A stretch of 64,000 nucleotides of DNA from Pseudoalteromonas sp. S2755 (GTDB lineage Bacteria > Pseudomonadota > Gammaproteobacteria > Enterobacterales > Alteromonadaceae): assembly GCF_005886535.1 (NCBI RefSeq), contig NZ_PNDS01000027.1, positions 1 through 64,000 on the forward strand, read 5' to 3'. Position numbers and translations under genes: made by a program. This document shows, piece after piece, positions 28,340-37,279 of the stretch; position 1 is the stretch's first letter; each line of letters starts with the position of its first letter. A model generated the notes under the pieces. The model did not search any database. It worked only from the letters and a program-made list of their open reading frames with translations, and was not told the origin of the DNA.

Positions 28340-28612
28340 TGTTCCTATTTGTTGTTGGCAGAAGCTAGGGTATCGCCTTGAGTGTTTTTTAAGCGGTATA
28401 TTTCTATCTACTAGTGATACTTTTCACGCTTAAATGAGAGTAATTTGACAAAAATACTTCACTGTACTCTAGGCAATCGCTATATTTCGATAGATTAGTA
28501 TTGTTGAGTGATTGAATTTGCATGATGTGCAATTAGGTGTAATGAACGGTGGTTATAAAAGCTTATAACATACCGATTTTAAATAAGTTTATTAATGTAA
28601 AAGGAAATTGCT

Positions 28613-29479
28613 ATGCGCGCGATGTACGAGAAAGTATTGCCATCCCCTGGATGCTCATGGCGTTATTGTCTGTATCAATTGCCCGAAATTCCCTTTAATT
28701 GGCACTATCATCCGGAATATGAGATCTGTTTGACGCTCAACAGCGTCGGTGTATGTCATGTGGGTGATCATATCGCCCCTTATGAAGACTTAGATTTGGT
28801 TATCCTAGGGCCTGACTTACCACATACTTGGCAGTCAAAACCGAATCCGGATCACTCCGCTCACGTTGTCCATGTTGCACAAATACCTGCGCACTGGTTG
28901 GAGTCTTTAGTGGCTCAGCATCCTGAATTACATGGCTTATCTGAATTGTTAAATGCAGCGCGCCGTGGCGTCAAATTTCCTGTGGAAGTCGCAAGACAAG
29001 CGAAAAAGTGGTTCGAGCAAATTGCGGATGCTGAGCCGTTAATGCGCTTTGTGCTTTTGCTCGAAATGTTAACACGGATGACGACATCGAATTATCAACA
29101 TTTAGCCAGTAGCGGTTTTCGCTTTGACGCCCGCCATGATCCTGCGAAAGACAAGTTTGACCGGGTCATTGCCTATATCTATGACAATTACACCGACAAA
29201 TTAAGCGCCGATGAGCTTGCACAGCAAGTGCACATGAGCACCAATCACTTTCATCGTTTCTTTAAAAAGCGCACGGAGCGTACTGTGACGGAATTTATCA
29301 ATCAGCTGCGTATTGCCAAGGCCTGTAAACTATTAATTAGCTCAGCCTCTCCCATTAGTGTTATATCGGATCAATGTGGTTTCAATAATATTTCTAACTT
29401 TAATCGTCGTTTTCAAGCGTTGAAGGCGTGCACGCCTAGTGAGTTTCGCGCACGGCTGCACCAAAAGGCATTGTATTGA
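28613..29479 (+). CDS. AraC-family transcriptional regulator of the GlcNAc locus
   Basis: A 288-aa regulator with an N-terminal cupin-like sensing domain (FNWHYHPEYEICLTLNSVG) and a C-terminal pair of helix-turn-helices (LSADELAQQVHMSTNHFHRF and ISVISDQCGFNNISNFNRRF). It is divergent from the TonB receptor gene and is the only regulator next to that operon, so it likely controls it. AAGGAAA lies about 8 bp before the ATG. Many Alteromonadales use LacI-type NagR for this pathway; here the local regulator is AraC-type. Confidence 0.9.
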   Translation: MRAMYEKVLPSPGCSWRYCLYQLPEIPFNWHYHPEYEICLTLNSVGVCHVGDHIAPYEDLDLVILGPDLPHTWQSKPNPDHSAHVVHVAQIPAHWLESLVAQHPELHGLSELLNAARRGVKFPVEVARQAKKWFEQIADAEPLMRFVLLLEMLTRMTTSNYQHLASSGFRFDARHDPAKDKFDRVIAYIYDNYTDKLSADELAQQVHMSTNHFHRFFKKRTERTVTEFINQLRIAKACKLLISSASPISVISDQCGFNNISNFNRRFQALKACTPSEFRARLHQKALY

Positions 29480-29641
29480 TCTGAACGTGGGCTTGTTTAT
29501 TATACGTTTTATTCAAAACTCCAATTCAAACCGTGAACATTTCGTAATGCTATGATATTCATGCTTATTCCTGAATATTCAACTTGGTATTTATCAAGGA
29601 ATTGCCAAGAATGTGCCGGGTCACAACAACAATAAACGAGG

Positions 29642-30373
29642 ATGACCGTGATGACACTAGGACACTTTATAAAACAGATCCGCACACAAAAAGGCTTGAG
29701 CCAACCCCAGTTAGCGGAGCAAATGTGTGTTGAGCAAAGCTATTTATCTAAACTAGAAAACGACAAGTCTGTGCCTTCTAACGAGGTATTTAGAAAGTTA
29801 CTAGCGGCGCTGAATTTATCCTTAGATGAGTGTATGCAAACCCTTTCAACACAAGGGAAGCGTGAAGAACTAAGTCAAATACCAGACATCGAATATTGGT
29901 ATAAGCAACACCAACAATCAAAACAAAAGCAATATAAGCAACTTGCGATATTGGCTATTTTGCTAGTGTCTCTTGGTGTCGGGTTATTTTGGAGTGGCTA
30001 CAAACAGATATTTTTTAGTGAAAAACTGTTTGAATATGAATCTCAGGGTGTATTGCAAGCTGGTGAACCCGTCGAGCTATATAGAAAGTGGCGCTTTCTT
30101 CTTGTCCCTCATAGTAAGAATAGCGATATTGAATTTGTGGAGCAAGTTAAGCTTGCCATGGCGAAACGTTTAGACAAAAAAACGGTATTTTTCTCAGACT
30201 ATAAAGGGAGCGCTTATACCGAATCGGTAACCGATGGTAGAAGGCACTATCGTTTTCAAGGCCCTAAATTTAGTGAGCGTGTAGAAAACGCCTGGTTGCA
30301 ATTTGTTGGCTTATTATGCTTCTCTGCTGGGGTTATGCTAACGTTAGTAGGGAAACGGTTAGTTAAACCTTAG
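29642..30373 (+). CDS. XRE-family helix-turn-helix protein with two membrane segments
   Basis: A 243-aa protein. The N-terminal 65 residues form a Cro/C1-type helix-turn-helix (IRTQKGLSQPQLAEQMCVEQ, then SYLSKLENDKSVPS). Hydrophobic helices lie at about residues 100-120 (LAILAILLVSLGVGLFWSG) and at the C-terminus (FVGLLCFSAGVMLTLVG), with about 100 residues between them that may face the periplasm. This is a membrane-tethered regulator. Target unknown. A GAGGATGACC stretch precedes the start; the ATG at 29651 is an alternative. Confidence 0.8.
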   Translation: MTVMTLGHFIKQIRTQKGLSQPQLAEQMCVEQSYLSKLENDKSVPSNEVFRKLLAALNLSLDECMQTLSTQGKREELSQIPDIEYWYKQHQQSKQKQYKQLAILAILLVSLGVGLFWSGYKQIFFSEKLFEYESQGVLQAGEPVELYRKWRFLLVPHSKNSDIEFVEQVKLAMAKRLDKKTVFFSDYKGSAYTESVTDGRRHYRFQGPKFSERVENAWLQFVGLLCFSAGVMLTLVGKRLVKP

Positions 30374-30402
30374 TTTATTAAGCCTTAAGGTAAAGGTGTA
30401 AG

Positions 30403-30921
30403 ATGCAAAAGCGATTATTTTTTGGTATTGGCATGGATGACGACGCTCGAGCACATATCGGTCAGTGGCTGGTGGATAGCGTGAGTGCCAGTAAAGCCAA
30501 TACACAACCAAGTAATTGGCATCTTACACTGGCGTTTCTTGCCATGGTGGAAGAATCAAAAGTTGCCGAGCTTTGTGATTTTGCCAGTAGTTTATCTGTG
30601 CCTAAATTTACACTCACCTTTAGTGACTATGGCTACTGGCAACACAATGGCATCTTTTACTTAAAGCCCGAACAAAAACCACAAGCTTTGCTTGATCTCG
30701 CCAATCCATTACGGGCTTTTGGAGAAAAATGCGACCTCTATCATAACCCGCATCCGTTCTCACCACATATCACGCTATTTCGAAATTGTAAGCCAGAGCC
30801 GACTGTGACAAAGCCAATAGAGCCCTTTTCGCTGACGGTAAAGAAATTTCATCTCTATCATTCTCACCGCAATGAGCGTGGCTTGATTTATGACCCTATT
30901 GAGTCCTTTTTTCTGAACTGA
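30403..30921 (+). CDS. thpR: RNA 2',3'-cyclic phosphodiesterase (2H phosphoesterase, ThpR)
   Basis: A 172-aa 2H-family enzyme that opens 2',3'-cyclic phosphates on RNA ends. Both HxTx motifs are present: HLTL in NWHLTLAFL (about residue 47) and HITL in FSPHITLFRN (about residue 126). Length and the N-terminal RLFFGIGM match the family. It lies close behind the XRE gene (29 bp) and is convergent with the lysozyme gene. Confidence 0.92.
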   Translation: MQKRLFFGIGMDDDARAHIGQWLVDSVSASKANTQPSNWHLTLAFLAMVEESKVAELCDFASSLSVPKFTLTFSDYGYWQHNGIFYLKPEQKPQALLDLANPLRAFGEKCDLYHNPHPFSPHITLFRNCKPEPTVTKPIEPFSLTVKKFHLYHSHRNERGLIYDPIESFFLN

Positions 30922-30938
30922 CCTTTAATTGCTGAACC

Positions 30939-31592
30939 TTAAGACAGCCAACGCTTTAGCTTTTTAACCAAAGTTTCGAACCAAGTCAGTTGATAGCGTT
31001 TGTATTTATCGCACTTGAGGAATAGCTTTTTGGTGGCTTCGTTTCGTGCTGGGCTAATATGTAGACGGCTACACTCTTTACTTGCGCTGTACCAATCTTG
31101 TGCACTGACGGCTTTAATCAAATTAGGAAAGGCCAAAAATAACTTACTGGTACCGAGGTTATAAGCCATATCCAGCAGGGCAATCTTAGCGGGCGTCGGT
31201 AATAGCTGATAAGGAATGCTGCCAGCATCTTGCTTGGCAAGAAAATGGATTAAGTGCTGCTCAAATTCTTTAATCTGCTCTATGAGGTACTTTTTAGAGG
31301 CCTTGGGTGGCAAGGTAAGCTCGGTATATTGCGCATACCAAGAAGCTTTATAGCCGCTTGGCTTGTACTTTATATTGCGATATTCATCGCGCTTTTGCTG
31401 CAATGTTGCAGAGCGTTTGGAGCGCCTATCTCGCATTGGTAATTGGCAGAACTGCTCAACACTTTGCATATGGAAGCCAACACCAATCGTTGGATTGGCA
31501 TTCACATCTAGGTACAAATGTAGCACCTCACCTTCAAACTGCATGAGGTGCGTGATTACTCGCTGATAGAATTTATCGGTGTCATTGAACAA
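30939..31592 (-). CDS. GH24-like lysozyme/muramidase
   Basis: A 217-aa T4-lysozyme-type protein. The region FEGEVLHLYLDVNANPTIGV carries the Glu, Asp and Thr positions of the GH24 catalytic E-D-T arrangement. Another family-like stretch is LLDMAYNLGTSKL. No signal peptide is seen, so it may act with the membrane protein encoded upstream or be a phage-derived relic. The TTG start at 31592 has GAGGT 7 bp upstream and lies inside the upstream gene's 3' end (37-bp overlap), suggesting coupled translation. Confidence 0.8.
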   Translation of the reverse strand: MFNDTDKFYQRVITHLMQFEGEVLHLYLDVNANPTIGVGFHMQSVEQFCQLPMRDRRSKRSATLQQKRDEYRNIKYKPSGYKASWYAQYTELTLPPKASKKYLIEQIKEFEQHLIHFLAKQDAGSIPYQLLPTPAKIALLDMAYNLGTSKLFLAFPNLIKAVSAQDWYSASKECSRLHISPARNEATKKLFLKCDKYKRYQLTWFETLVKKLKRWLS

Positions 31593-32305
31593 CTAGGTAC
31601 CTCAGTGATCACTGCTTTTTCGTTTGTGGTATAGCACTGTTTTAGTATAGAACAGTAGCAGGCCTCTGCCTTAAAAACCGACTTATGGGCATCGATTTTG
31701 TCCCATAATCCACGATTAAAATTGCTTTTTGGCATGGTAAAGATATTAAAATCATCACCATCTGCTAGTAATATCTTTTGTGGTGCACTGGAAACATACC
31801 AACCAAACTTTTTTAGATAATTGATATTTGACTCTTCGTTTTGAGCATCGCTAAGCGCTGCTTGATAGGCATTGAGGTTGCAACATGCATCCATGAGTTC
31901 GGTAACATCAAAGTAATTTTCGCCATCAAGCTCGTACTTAATGTAGTGGATTATGGCAGGTCCGGTCCCCGAATTGCGAATATCGACTCGAATGGTTGCT
32001 TGAGTGGAGTCTAAATCAAAGTTGCTATAGCTAAATTGAAGCCATGGCCAAGTTTCCGTTTTTAGCTGCTTTTCGGCTGCGGAAACTTGCTCCTGAGCAG
32101 CCTTTGCTTGCAGATAGGTGGCGTAAAACGACGCTGCGGAAATAAACATCGCACATAGGGCTAAAATGGTGTTCATTTTAGAGCGAGAGAGTTTAAAGGA
32201 GCCCCTTGAGTGTCTTGAGCTGTGCGGCTGTGGCCGAGCAGGCCTCGCTGCCTGCGACTCGGCTACATTTTCAGAGGGTAAGTTATTATTGTTATGTTCT
32301 GACAT
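31556..32305 (-). CDS. Single-pass membrane protein of unknown function
   Basis: A 249-aa protein with a basic, Ser/Arg-rich cytoplasmic N-terminus, one transmembrane helix (MNTILALCAMFISAASFYAT, about residues 44-63), a short coiled coil (AKAAQEQVSAAEKQLKTE) and a probable periplasmic beta-rich domain with several Cys. I do not recognise a family. It overlaps the lysozyme gene and lies 23 bp after the mltD-like gene, so the three form one minus-strand operon, pointing to a cell-wall context. Confidence 0.75.
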   Translation of the reverse strand: MSEHNNNNLPSENVAESQAARPARPQPHSSRHSRGSFKLSRSKMNTILALCAMFISAASFYATYLQAKAAQEQVSAAEKQLKTETWPWLQFSYSNFDLDSTQATIRVDIRNSGTGPAIIHYIKYELDGENYFDVTELMDACCNLNAYQAALSDAQNEESNINYLKKFGWYVSSAPQKILLADGDDFNIFTMPKSNFNRGLWDKIDAHKSVFKAEACYCSILKQCYTTNEKAVITEVPSCSMTPINSISE

Positions 32306-32328
32306 ATTTATCCAACTGACACTACGGC

Positions 32329-33615
32329 CTAAGGCGACAGAAATACCAGTAACGTATCGCCAATTTTCAATCTATCTGTTGATAGCTGGTTCCATTGCTT
32401 TAGCTTAGCGACACTGACATTAAATCGCTTAGCTATGCGCCATAAACTATCGCCGTGTTTTATCTTATAGTCCAGTTGTTTGTCAGCCAAAATGGGCAAA
32501 ATTAGCTTTTTCCCTGCACGAATACGGTCACTCTTTAATTGATTAAAGGCTTTTAACTCGGCGACGGTTAGCGAATAGCGTTTTGCAATAGTGCTGAGAG
32601 AGTCTCCACGTCGGATAGTATAATGTTGCCATGTATCTGCGGGCATTTTTGGTAAGTCTGTGAGCATATTTTGCCACTCTGATACGCGCGCGGTGGGGAC
32701 GACAATATGATCAGGACCACCGAGTAAAGCAGGAAAACGTGCATATCCTGGATTTAATACCTCGACTTCTTTCCAGCCTTTGAGATCAGATAAAATGGCT
32801 TGCTGTTCGAGTTTAATAACGCTGATTAGCGAGCGATTAGGGATCTTAGGAAACTTCATCAAATCATGCTTTAACAGCTGTGATGCCGCAAGTAGCTTTG
32901 GTACGTAGTGTCTGGTTTGACGTGGTAGCTTCAAATGGAAAAAGTCAGTTGGTTTACCTGCTTTTTTATTACGTTCAATAGCCGCAAGCACTCTACCTTC
33001 ACCCGTGTTATAGGCGGCAATGGCATGATACCAATCGCCATCAAAACGTTTGTGGAGATATTGCAAAAAGTCCAATGCGACGCGAGTCGAGTCTACGATA
33101 TCTTGGCGTCCGTCATACCAAGCGTTGATCTTGGCACCATAATGCTTCGCAATCAGTGGTGTTAATTGCCACAAACCCGAAGCATGCTTGTGAGAATAGG
33201 CTTGGGTATTAAAGTCGCTCTCAATTAACGGCATCAATGCCAGTTCTATTGGCATATCGCGCTTTTCGACTTCTTCTACTAAGTAATAAAGTAGCGGCGC
33301 TGCACGCTCACTGATGGTGTCCATATAGTTTGGATGCCTGAGATACCAATCAATCCGTTGTGTTACACGCTTATCGTTGGAATCAGCAAAGCTGAGCTGA
33401 TCTTTAATACGGAGCCATAAATCGTCTGTTGCGAGCGGGTCATATGGTGTTTTAACCACCGTTTTAGCTTCGTTTTTAACCGTCTCTCTTGGCTTGTTAA
33501 CACTAGCTTGCACGGAGTTATCTGGTGTTGGTTGATCCTGTTGAGGTTGCTGTATTTGGCTACAGCCATTTAGCAGCAAGATTGCTGCAAGTAATGGAGT
33601 GATGAGGTTTTTCAT
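32329..33615 (-). CDS. mltD: Membrane-bound lytic murein transglycosylase D-like lipoprotein with two LysM domains
   Basis: Cleaves peptidoglycan glycan strands. The 428-aa protein begins with a lipoprotein signal (MKNLITPLLAAILLLNGCSQ, lipobox LNGC). The SLT catalytic domain has the Glu in PLIESDFNTQAYS, then HASGLWQLTPLIAKHYG and AIAAYNTGEGRV. Two LysM repeats close the protein (HYTIRRGDSLSTIAKRYSLT and DYKIKHGDSLWRIAKRFNVS). The ATG at 33615 has AAAGG 6 bp upstream and gives a clean signal peptide; a longer start at 33672 would bury it. Confidence 0.93.
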   Translation of the reverse strand: MKNLITPLLAAILLLNGCSQIQQPQQDQPTPDNSVQASVNKPRETVKNEAKTVVKTPYDPLATDDLWLRIKDQLSFADSNDKRVTQRIDWYLRHPNYMDTISERAAPLLYYLVEEVEKRDMPIELALMPLIESDFNTQAYSHKHASGLWQLTPLIAKHYGAKINAWYDGRQDIVDSTRVALDFLQYLHKRFDGDWYHAIAAYNTGEGRVLAAIERNKKAGKPTDFFHLKLPRQTRHYVPKLLAASQLLKHDLMKFPKIPNRSLISVIKLEQQAILSDLKGWKEVEVLNPGYARFPALLGGPDHIVVPTARVSEWQNMLTDLPKMPADTWQHYTIRRGDSLSTIAKRYSLTVAELKAFNQLKSDRIRAGKKLILPILADKQLDYKIKHGDSLWRIAKRFNVSVAKLKQWNQLSTDRLKIGDTLLVFLSP

Positions 33616-33845
33616 AGAGCCTTTTTTTATTATCCTTTTATTATGCAGTCCAATGAGGCATCTGAACCGCATAAGATTGTATATAAATTCGGTGCAAATG
33701 CAAAAATAGGCACCTTACCTGTTGCGGCTGTGTAGTGTAGAGCGATGAAATGGATACAAAATGAACTTTAGCGTTACAGCATTTAGCATTGATTAATAGA
33801 ATTAACGCAATAACACTCGGTTGCTAATGATTGCGAATTGCTCAC

Positions 33846-34312
33846 TTACTCAAGGCGTAGTTGTTGTTTAAATCGTGTTTTATGGGTTCTCGAGAGTGTT
33901 ATTACTTGCCCACTTTGCAATGCGATTTCACTGTCATCACTGGCGAGCGGGGTAATACTCACAACCTTAGAGACATTAATGGTATTTCATCCTCATCGCT
34001 TCGTTGTGTTATTGGGTATGCTTCGCCTAGTATATTAGAAATACTAAATTGAGAACCTTTTATAAGTGCAATAAAGAACACCAAAATCCAAGCATCTTTT
34101 TGATATTCATAGATAAGTTCAAACCAAGAAAGATGAAAGTTGTAATCTAGTTGCAAACTAAAATAAATCGTTTCACGTAATAACACCATGATGCTAACAC
34201 GGCCAAAACAAAATAACAGTGAGGCAATAAAAGCGGGGCTAATAGGCACGATTAGTATCGGCCTACCAACTACCACTGAGCGTGAACGCAAACTCCGGTG
34301 GTACACGTTCAC
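33846..34312 (-). pseudogene. Decayed LytTR-type membrane regulator
   Basis: On the minus strand an open stretch (34312 down to 33959) gives membrane helices like those of LytTR sensor-regulators (ISPAFIASLLFCFGRVSIMV and WILVFFIALIKG). It ends in a stop at 33959. In another frame from about 33990 to the stop at 33846 the sequence reads NTINVSKVVSITPLASDD and then SGQVITLSRTHKTRFKQQL, which matches the C-terminal half of a LytTR DNA-binding domain. The first half of that domain is missing. So an internal deletion plus a frameshift has broken the gene. An intact LytTR gene lies 2.4 kb away. The 170 bp between 33673 and 33845 hold nothing I can identify. Confidence 0.7.
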
Positions 34313-36230
34313 GAATCGTTTCCACGGCGCTTACGCTATTTGCCCGTGAGGTGTTGTAGTACAAGCGTTGATATTTATATCTAGACGTGAGTGGCGAAGC
34401 TTCTAGATTGAGCTTAACTCGCTGGCTTACTTGAAGCTGCGCTTGTATAGTCAATTGCAATGAGCCTGATTCAATAAACTGCTCATCGGGGTAATATTCG
34501 CGATAACTATCCCCGCTGGAAATCTCTGCGCTCCAAGAAAAGCGATTAAAGCTTTGTCGAAACTGCACGCTAGCCCAATGTGGAACAGTCCCGTTAATCG
34601 TACGTTTTCCTGTGAGCGTATCACGGTATGATGCGTCTCGATAACTATAATCAAGATTGAGCTGACTGTTGTTGATCCAGCTTGATAAGTCTAGATTAAC
34701 TGCACCATCTAGCCCCCAAAGCGCGGCATCCCCGGCATTTGCAACTATGCTTTCTCCTCGATTATCTTGCTGATATTCATGCACATCTTTTTGCCACTGA
34801 TAAAAAGGCTTAACGTTAAAACGCCATCTTTCACCTTCTTCAATATCAATTTGCAGCGCAAGTTCAGTGTACTGCATTGGCTTTATTTCAAGGTTGCCAA
34901 ACTGTAAGCGGCCAAATCCTGCGTTGAGCTCTGGCAAAAAAAGTGAAAAATCGAGCTGTTCCACTTCATGCTTTAAGGTGGTTGTAAACTGAGTGCTTTT
35001 TGTCGCGTCATAGTTTAATCGCACCAGCGGCTTGACGATAAGATGTTGAATATCTTCGCTCTTACTACTGTTGGTCGAAAGTGTAGCCTGCCCGGCTGCT
35101 AGTTTGCTGTATAACTGCCATTTTGGTGAAAGCGACCAAGTAAAAGCTGCATAGGGCTCAATACTTAGCTCTTTTATCGTGCTGTGTAGCTGCTCCTCGG
35201 GCAATACTGTGTTGGCATTTACTCGATTGATACTGGCCTCAAGACCGTACTCCGAGGCCGCGTCGTTTACCATCAAGCGAATTACTCGCTCGTCAGTACG
35301 CTTATACTGTGTAAAGCTCGGTGCTGAAAGTTGCGCAGAGAGACCATCACGCATATGCAACTCATTCTTTTGCTTTGAGTAGTAGCCTGTAAGTTGTGTG
35401 CTCCAGTGTTGACCTTGCCACTGCCTATCGATAGACATTTCGCTCGTGTCTGTTTTATCGCGCTCTTGCGAAAACGCAGATTCAACATCGTTGGATGAAG
35501 TTGGTGTGCGGTACAGCCATTTGTATTGCGATTGCAAGTGGTCTTTTACAGCCTGAACATTGAGCGTTAGGGCGCCATCCTGCATGGTTTTGTGGCTGGT
35601 AAGTGAGAGCGTTATTCGCTCACTTTGCTCTTTAAATGTTTCTTCGCTCTTTTCCTCGAGAATATTACTAGACGCAAACAGTTGACCTTTATTGGTACTT
35701 TTAAATGGCTCATCCTGAGCTTGAATATGGCCGCTGTGTGTCCATTGCCCTTTAGGTAAGATAAACCCTGCCATTGCCGTGATGCCAGTCGAGGAGCTGG
35801 CGTTGAGTGTGCTACCTAGTTGCCAATTATAGGCATTGTTTTTTTCATCACGAATGATGTTAACAACTTGATTATATTGCTTAAGTGAAGGGAATGGGTG
35901 GTGGCTTAGGTACACTTCTAGTGCAACGATTTGATCAACGGGAAGTTGTTTTAGATACTCTGAGACTGACCCGGACTTTACGCGGATCTCCATGCCATTT
36001 AATAAAATGTTGGCGGAACTGCCACCCAGGCCGCGCTCGCCACTTTGTTCAATGAGTGTGAATGACGGTAAGCGCTCGATAGCTGCAAGTGTATCTTGTG
36101 CTGCAAACTGTTGCAGTGAACTTCCAGCATAAACACTCGGTTTTAAGTTATCCATATTGGCGTAAACGCTGCTACTTATGACGCTCATTAAAGCGCAATA
36201 GGTTGCCATGGGGTGATGAAGTGATGCCAT
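34263..36230 (-). CDS. TonB-dependent receptor-like outer-membrane protein
   Basis: A 655-aa protein with a signal peptide (cleavage near VYA, residue 24), a plug-like domain (AAIERLPSFTLIEQSGERGL, GSSANILLNGMEIRVKSGS, QLPVDQIVALEVYL) and a beta-barrel rich in alternating aromatic residues that ends FAFTLSGSW, the C-terminal aromatic seen in outer-membrane barrels. It is shorter than the GlcNAc receptor and no TonB box is obvious, so transport may be unusual. It overlaps the remains of a LytTR gene and lies behind an intact LytTR regulator on the same strand. Confidence 0.8.
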   Translation of the reverse strand: MASLHHPMATYCALMSVISSSVYANMDNLKPSVYAGSSLQQFAAQDTLAAIERLPSFTLIEQSGERGLGGSSANILLNGMEIRVKSGSVSEYLKQLPVDQIVALEVYLSHHPFPSLKQYNQVVNIIRDEKNNAYNWQLGSTLNASSSTGITAMAGFILPKGQWTHSGHIQAQDEPFKSTNKGQLFASSNILEEKSEETFKEQSERITLSLTSHKTMQDGALTLNVQAVKDHLQSQYKWLYRTPTSSNDVESAFSQERDKTDTSEMSIDRQWQGQHWSTQLTGYYSKQKNELHMRDGLSAQLSAPSFTQYKRTDERVIRLMVNDAASEYGLEASINRVNANTVLPEEQLHSTIKELSIEPYAAFTWSLSPKWQLYSKLAAGQATLSTNSSKSEDIQHLIVKPLVRLNYDATKSTQFTTTLKHEVEQLDFSLFLPELNAGFGRLQFGNLEIKPMQYTELALQIDIEEGERWRFNVKPFYQWQKDVHEYQQDNRGESIVANAGDAALWGLDGAVNLDLSSWINNSQLNLDYSYRDASYRDTLTGKRTINGTVPHWASVQFRQSFNRFSWSAEISSGDSYREYYPDEQFIESGSLQLTIQAQLQVSQRVKLNLEASPLTSRYKYQRLYYNTSRANSVSAVETIRERVPPEFAFTLSGSW

Positions 36231-36366
36231 TGTTTCTCTTCTAGTTAAAATGTGTCACAGCACTATTAAAAATAAAAAAGCAGATAAAACAAATCATTAG
36301 GTACGTAAGGTGGTTCTATGGGACGGATCGACGGGGAAACGTGAGCAAGCTCAGATAGCGCTGGTA

Positions 36367-37143
36367 TTACGCGGCCTGAGAGAGTGTATCGAAGCGTGAC
36401 TTCAAAGCCTTCTTATAGCCTTTACTCAGGTTAATTTGCGCGCCCGTTGATAATTTAATAATGGCATTACCAGAAGCTTTGGTGATGATACGCTCAACAT
36501 AGGCCAGATTAACCAAATAAGAGCGGTGGGTGCGCACAAATAGATCGGTGGGCAGCATGGCCTCAAACTGAGATAGGGTTGCTCGTTTGAGGTATTGGTG
36601 TGACTCGGTGTGAATTTCAACATAGTTTTTAGCCGCCACTATGTGCACTATGTCTTTGATCTGTACAAATGACTTATCGCCGCCTAAATCCACAAGCAAA
36701 CGTTGATTTATCGCAGAGCTATTGTCTTCTTCGTTTATTTCAATACGAATAAATTTATGCCAAATCATAAAACAGACGTATATCACCAGCGGATGTAATG
36801 GCGCAAAATAATACAAGGTATAGGGAATATCATCGCGATAAACGAGATAGTCGAATCCAGCTTGTATAGACATGCTCAGCACGAATAAAACCGAGCAGCA
36901 AACTAAGTAATTGCGCCAACATACCTTATCCTGTTGGCTGAGTTTATTTAGCCACAAGAAGAGAATTGGCGTGTAAATATACCAAAGCCCCCATTCCTGC
37001 AGGGCCCACCAGATAGGGTTATTCAGCCTTTCACTTTCTACTTCAACCCAATCGTGCAGCAAGTCTATTGCGGTCAAAAACACAATGACAGCAGTCCAGC
37101 CAATCCCAGAAATGGTAAGAATAGGTTTGTATAAGGTGTGCAC
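36367..37143 (-). CDS. LytTR-family DNA-binding regulator with membrane sensor domain
   Basis: A 258-aa protein with four hydrophobic helices in the first 130 residues (ILTISGIGWTAVIVFLTAID, YIYTPILFLWL, CCSVLFVLSMSIQ, HPLVIYVCFMIW). A LytTR DNA-binding domain follows (VHIVAAKNYVEIHT, FVRTHRSYLVNLAYVERI, INLSKGYKKALKSRF). Regulators of this kind sense at the membrane without a separate kinase. The GTG start at 37143 is preceded by AGGGAAAA. It likely controls the TonB-receptor-like gene downstream on the same strand. Confidence 0.88.
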   Translation of the reverse strand: MHTLYKPILTISGIGWTAVIVFLTAIDLLHDWVEVESERLNNPIWWALQEWGLWYIYTPILFLWLNKLSQQDKVCWRNYLVCCSVLFVLSMSIQAGFDYLVYRDDIPYTLYYFAPLHPLVIYVCFMIWHKFIRIEINEEDNSSAINQRLLVDLGGDKSFVQIKDIVHIVAAKNYVEIHTESHQYLKRATLSQFEAMLPTDLFVRTHRSYLVNLAYVERIITKASGNAIIKLSTGAQINLSKGYKKALKSRFDTLSQAA

Positions 37144-37279
37144 GAACTTTTCCCTAAATTAGATACTTCTAGTTTACCGACTTTTTATAAGTTCACAAAT
37201 CTTCAAGGCTAGACCTAGCCTGTAGTCCTATTTGGCTTGAACCAAAGATAAACTGTGCCTTACCCTTGGTTCAGGTTAG

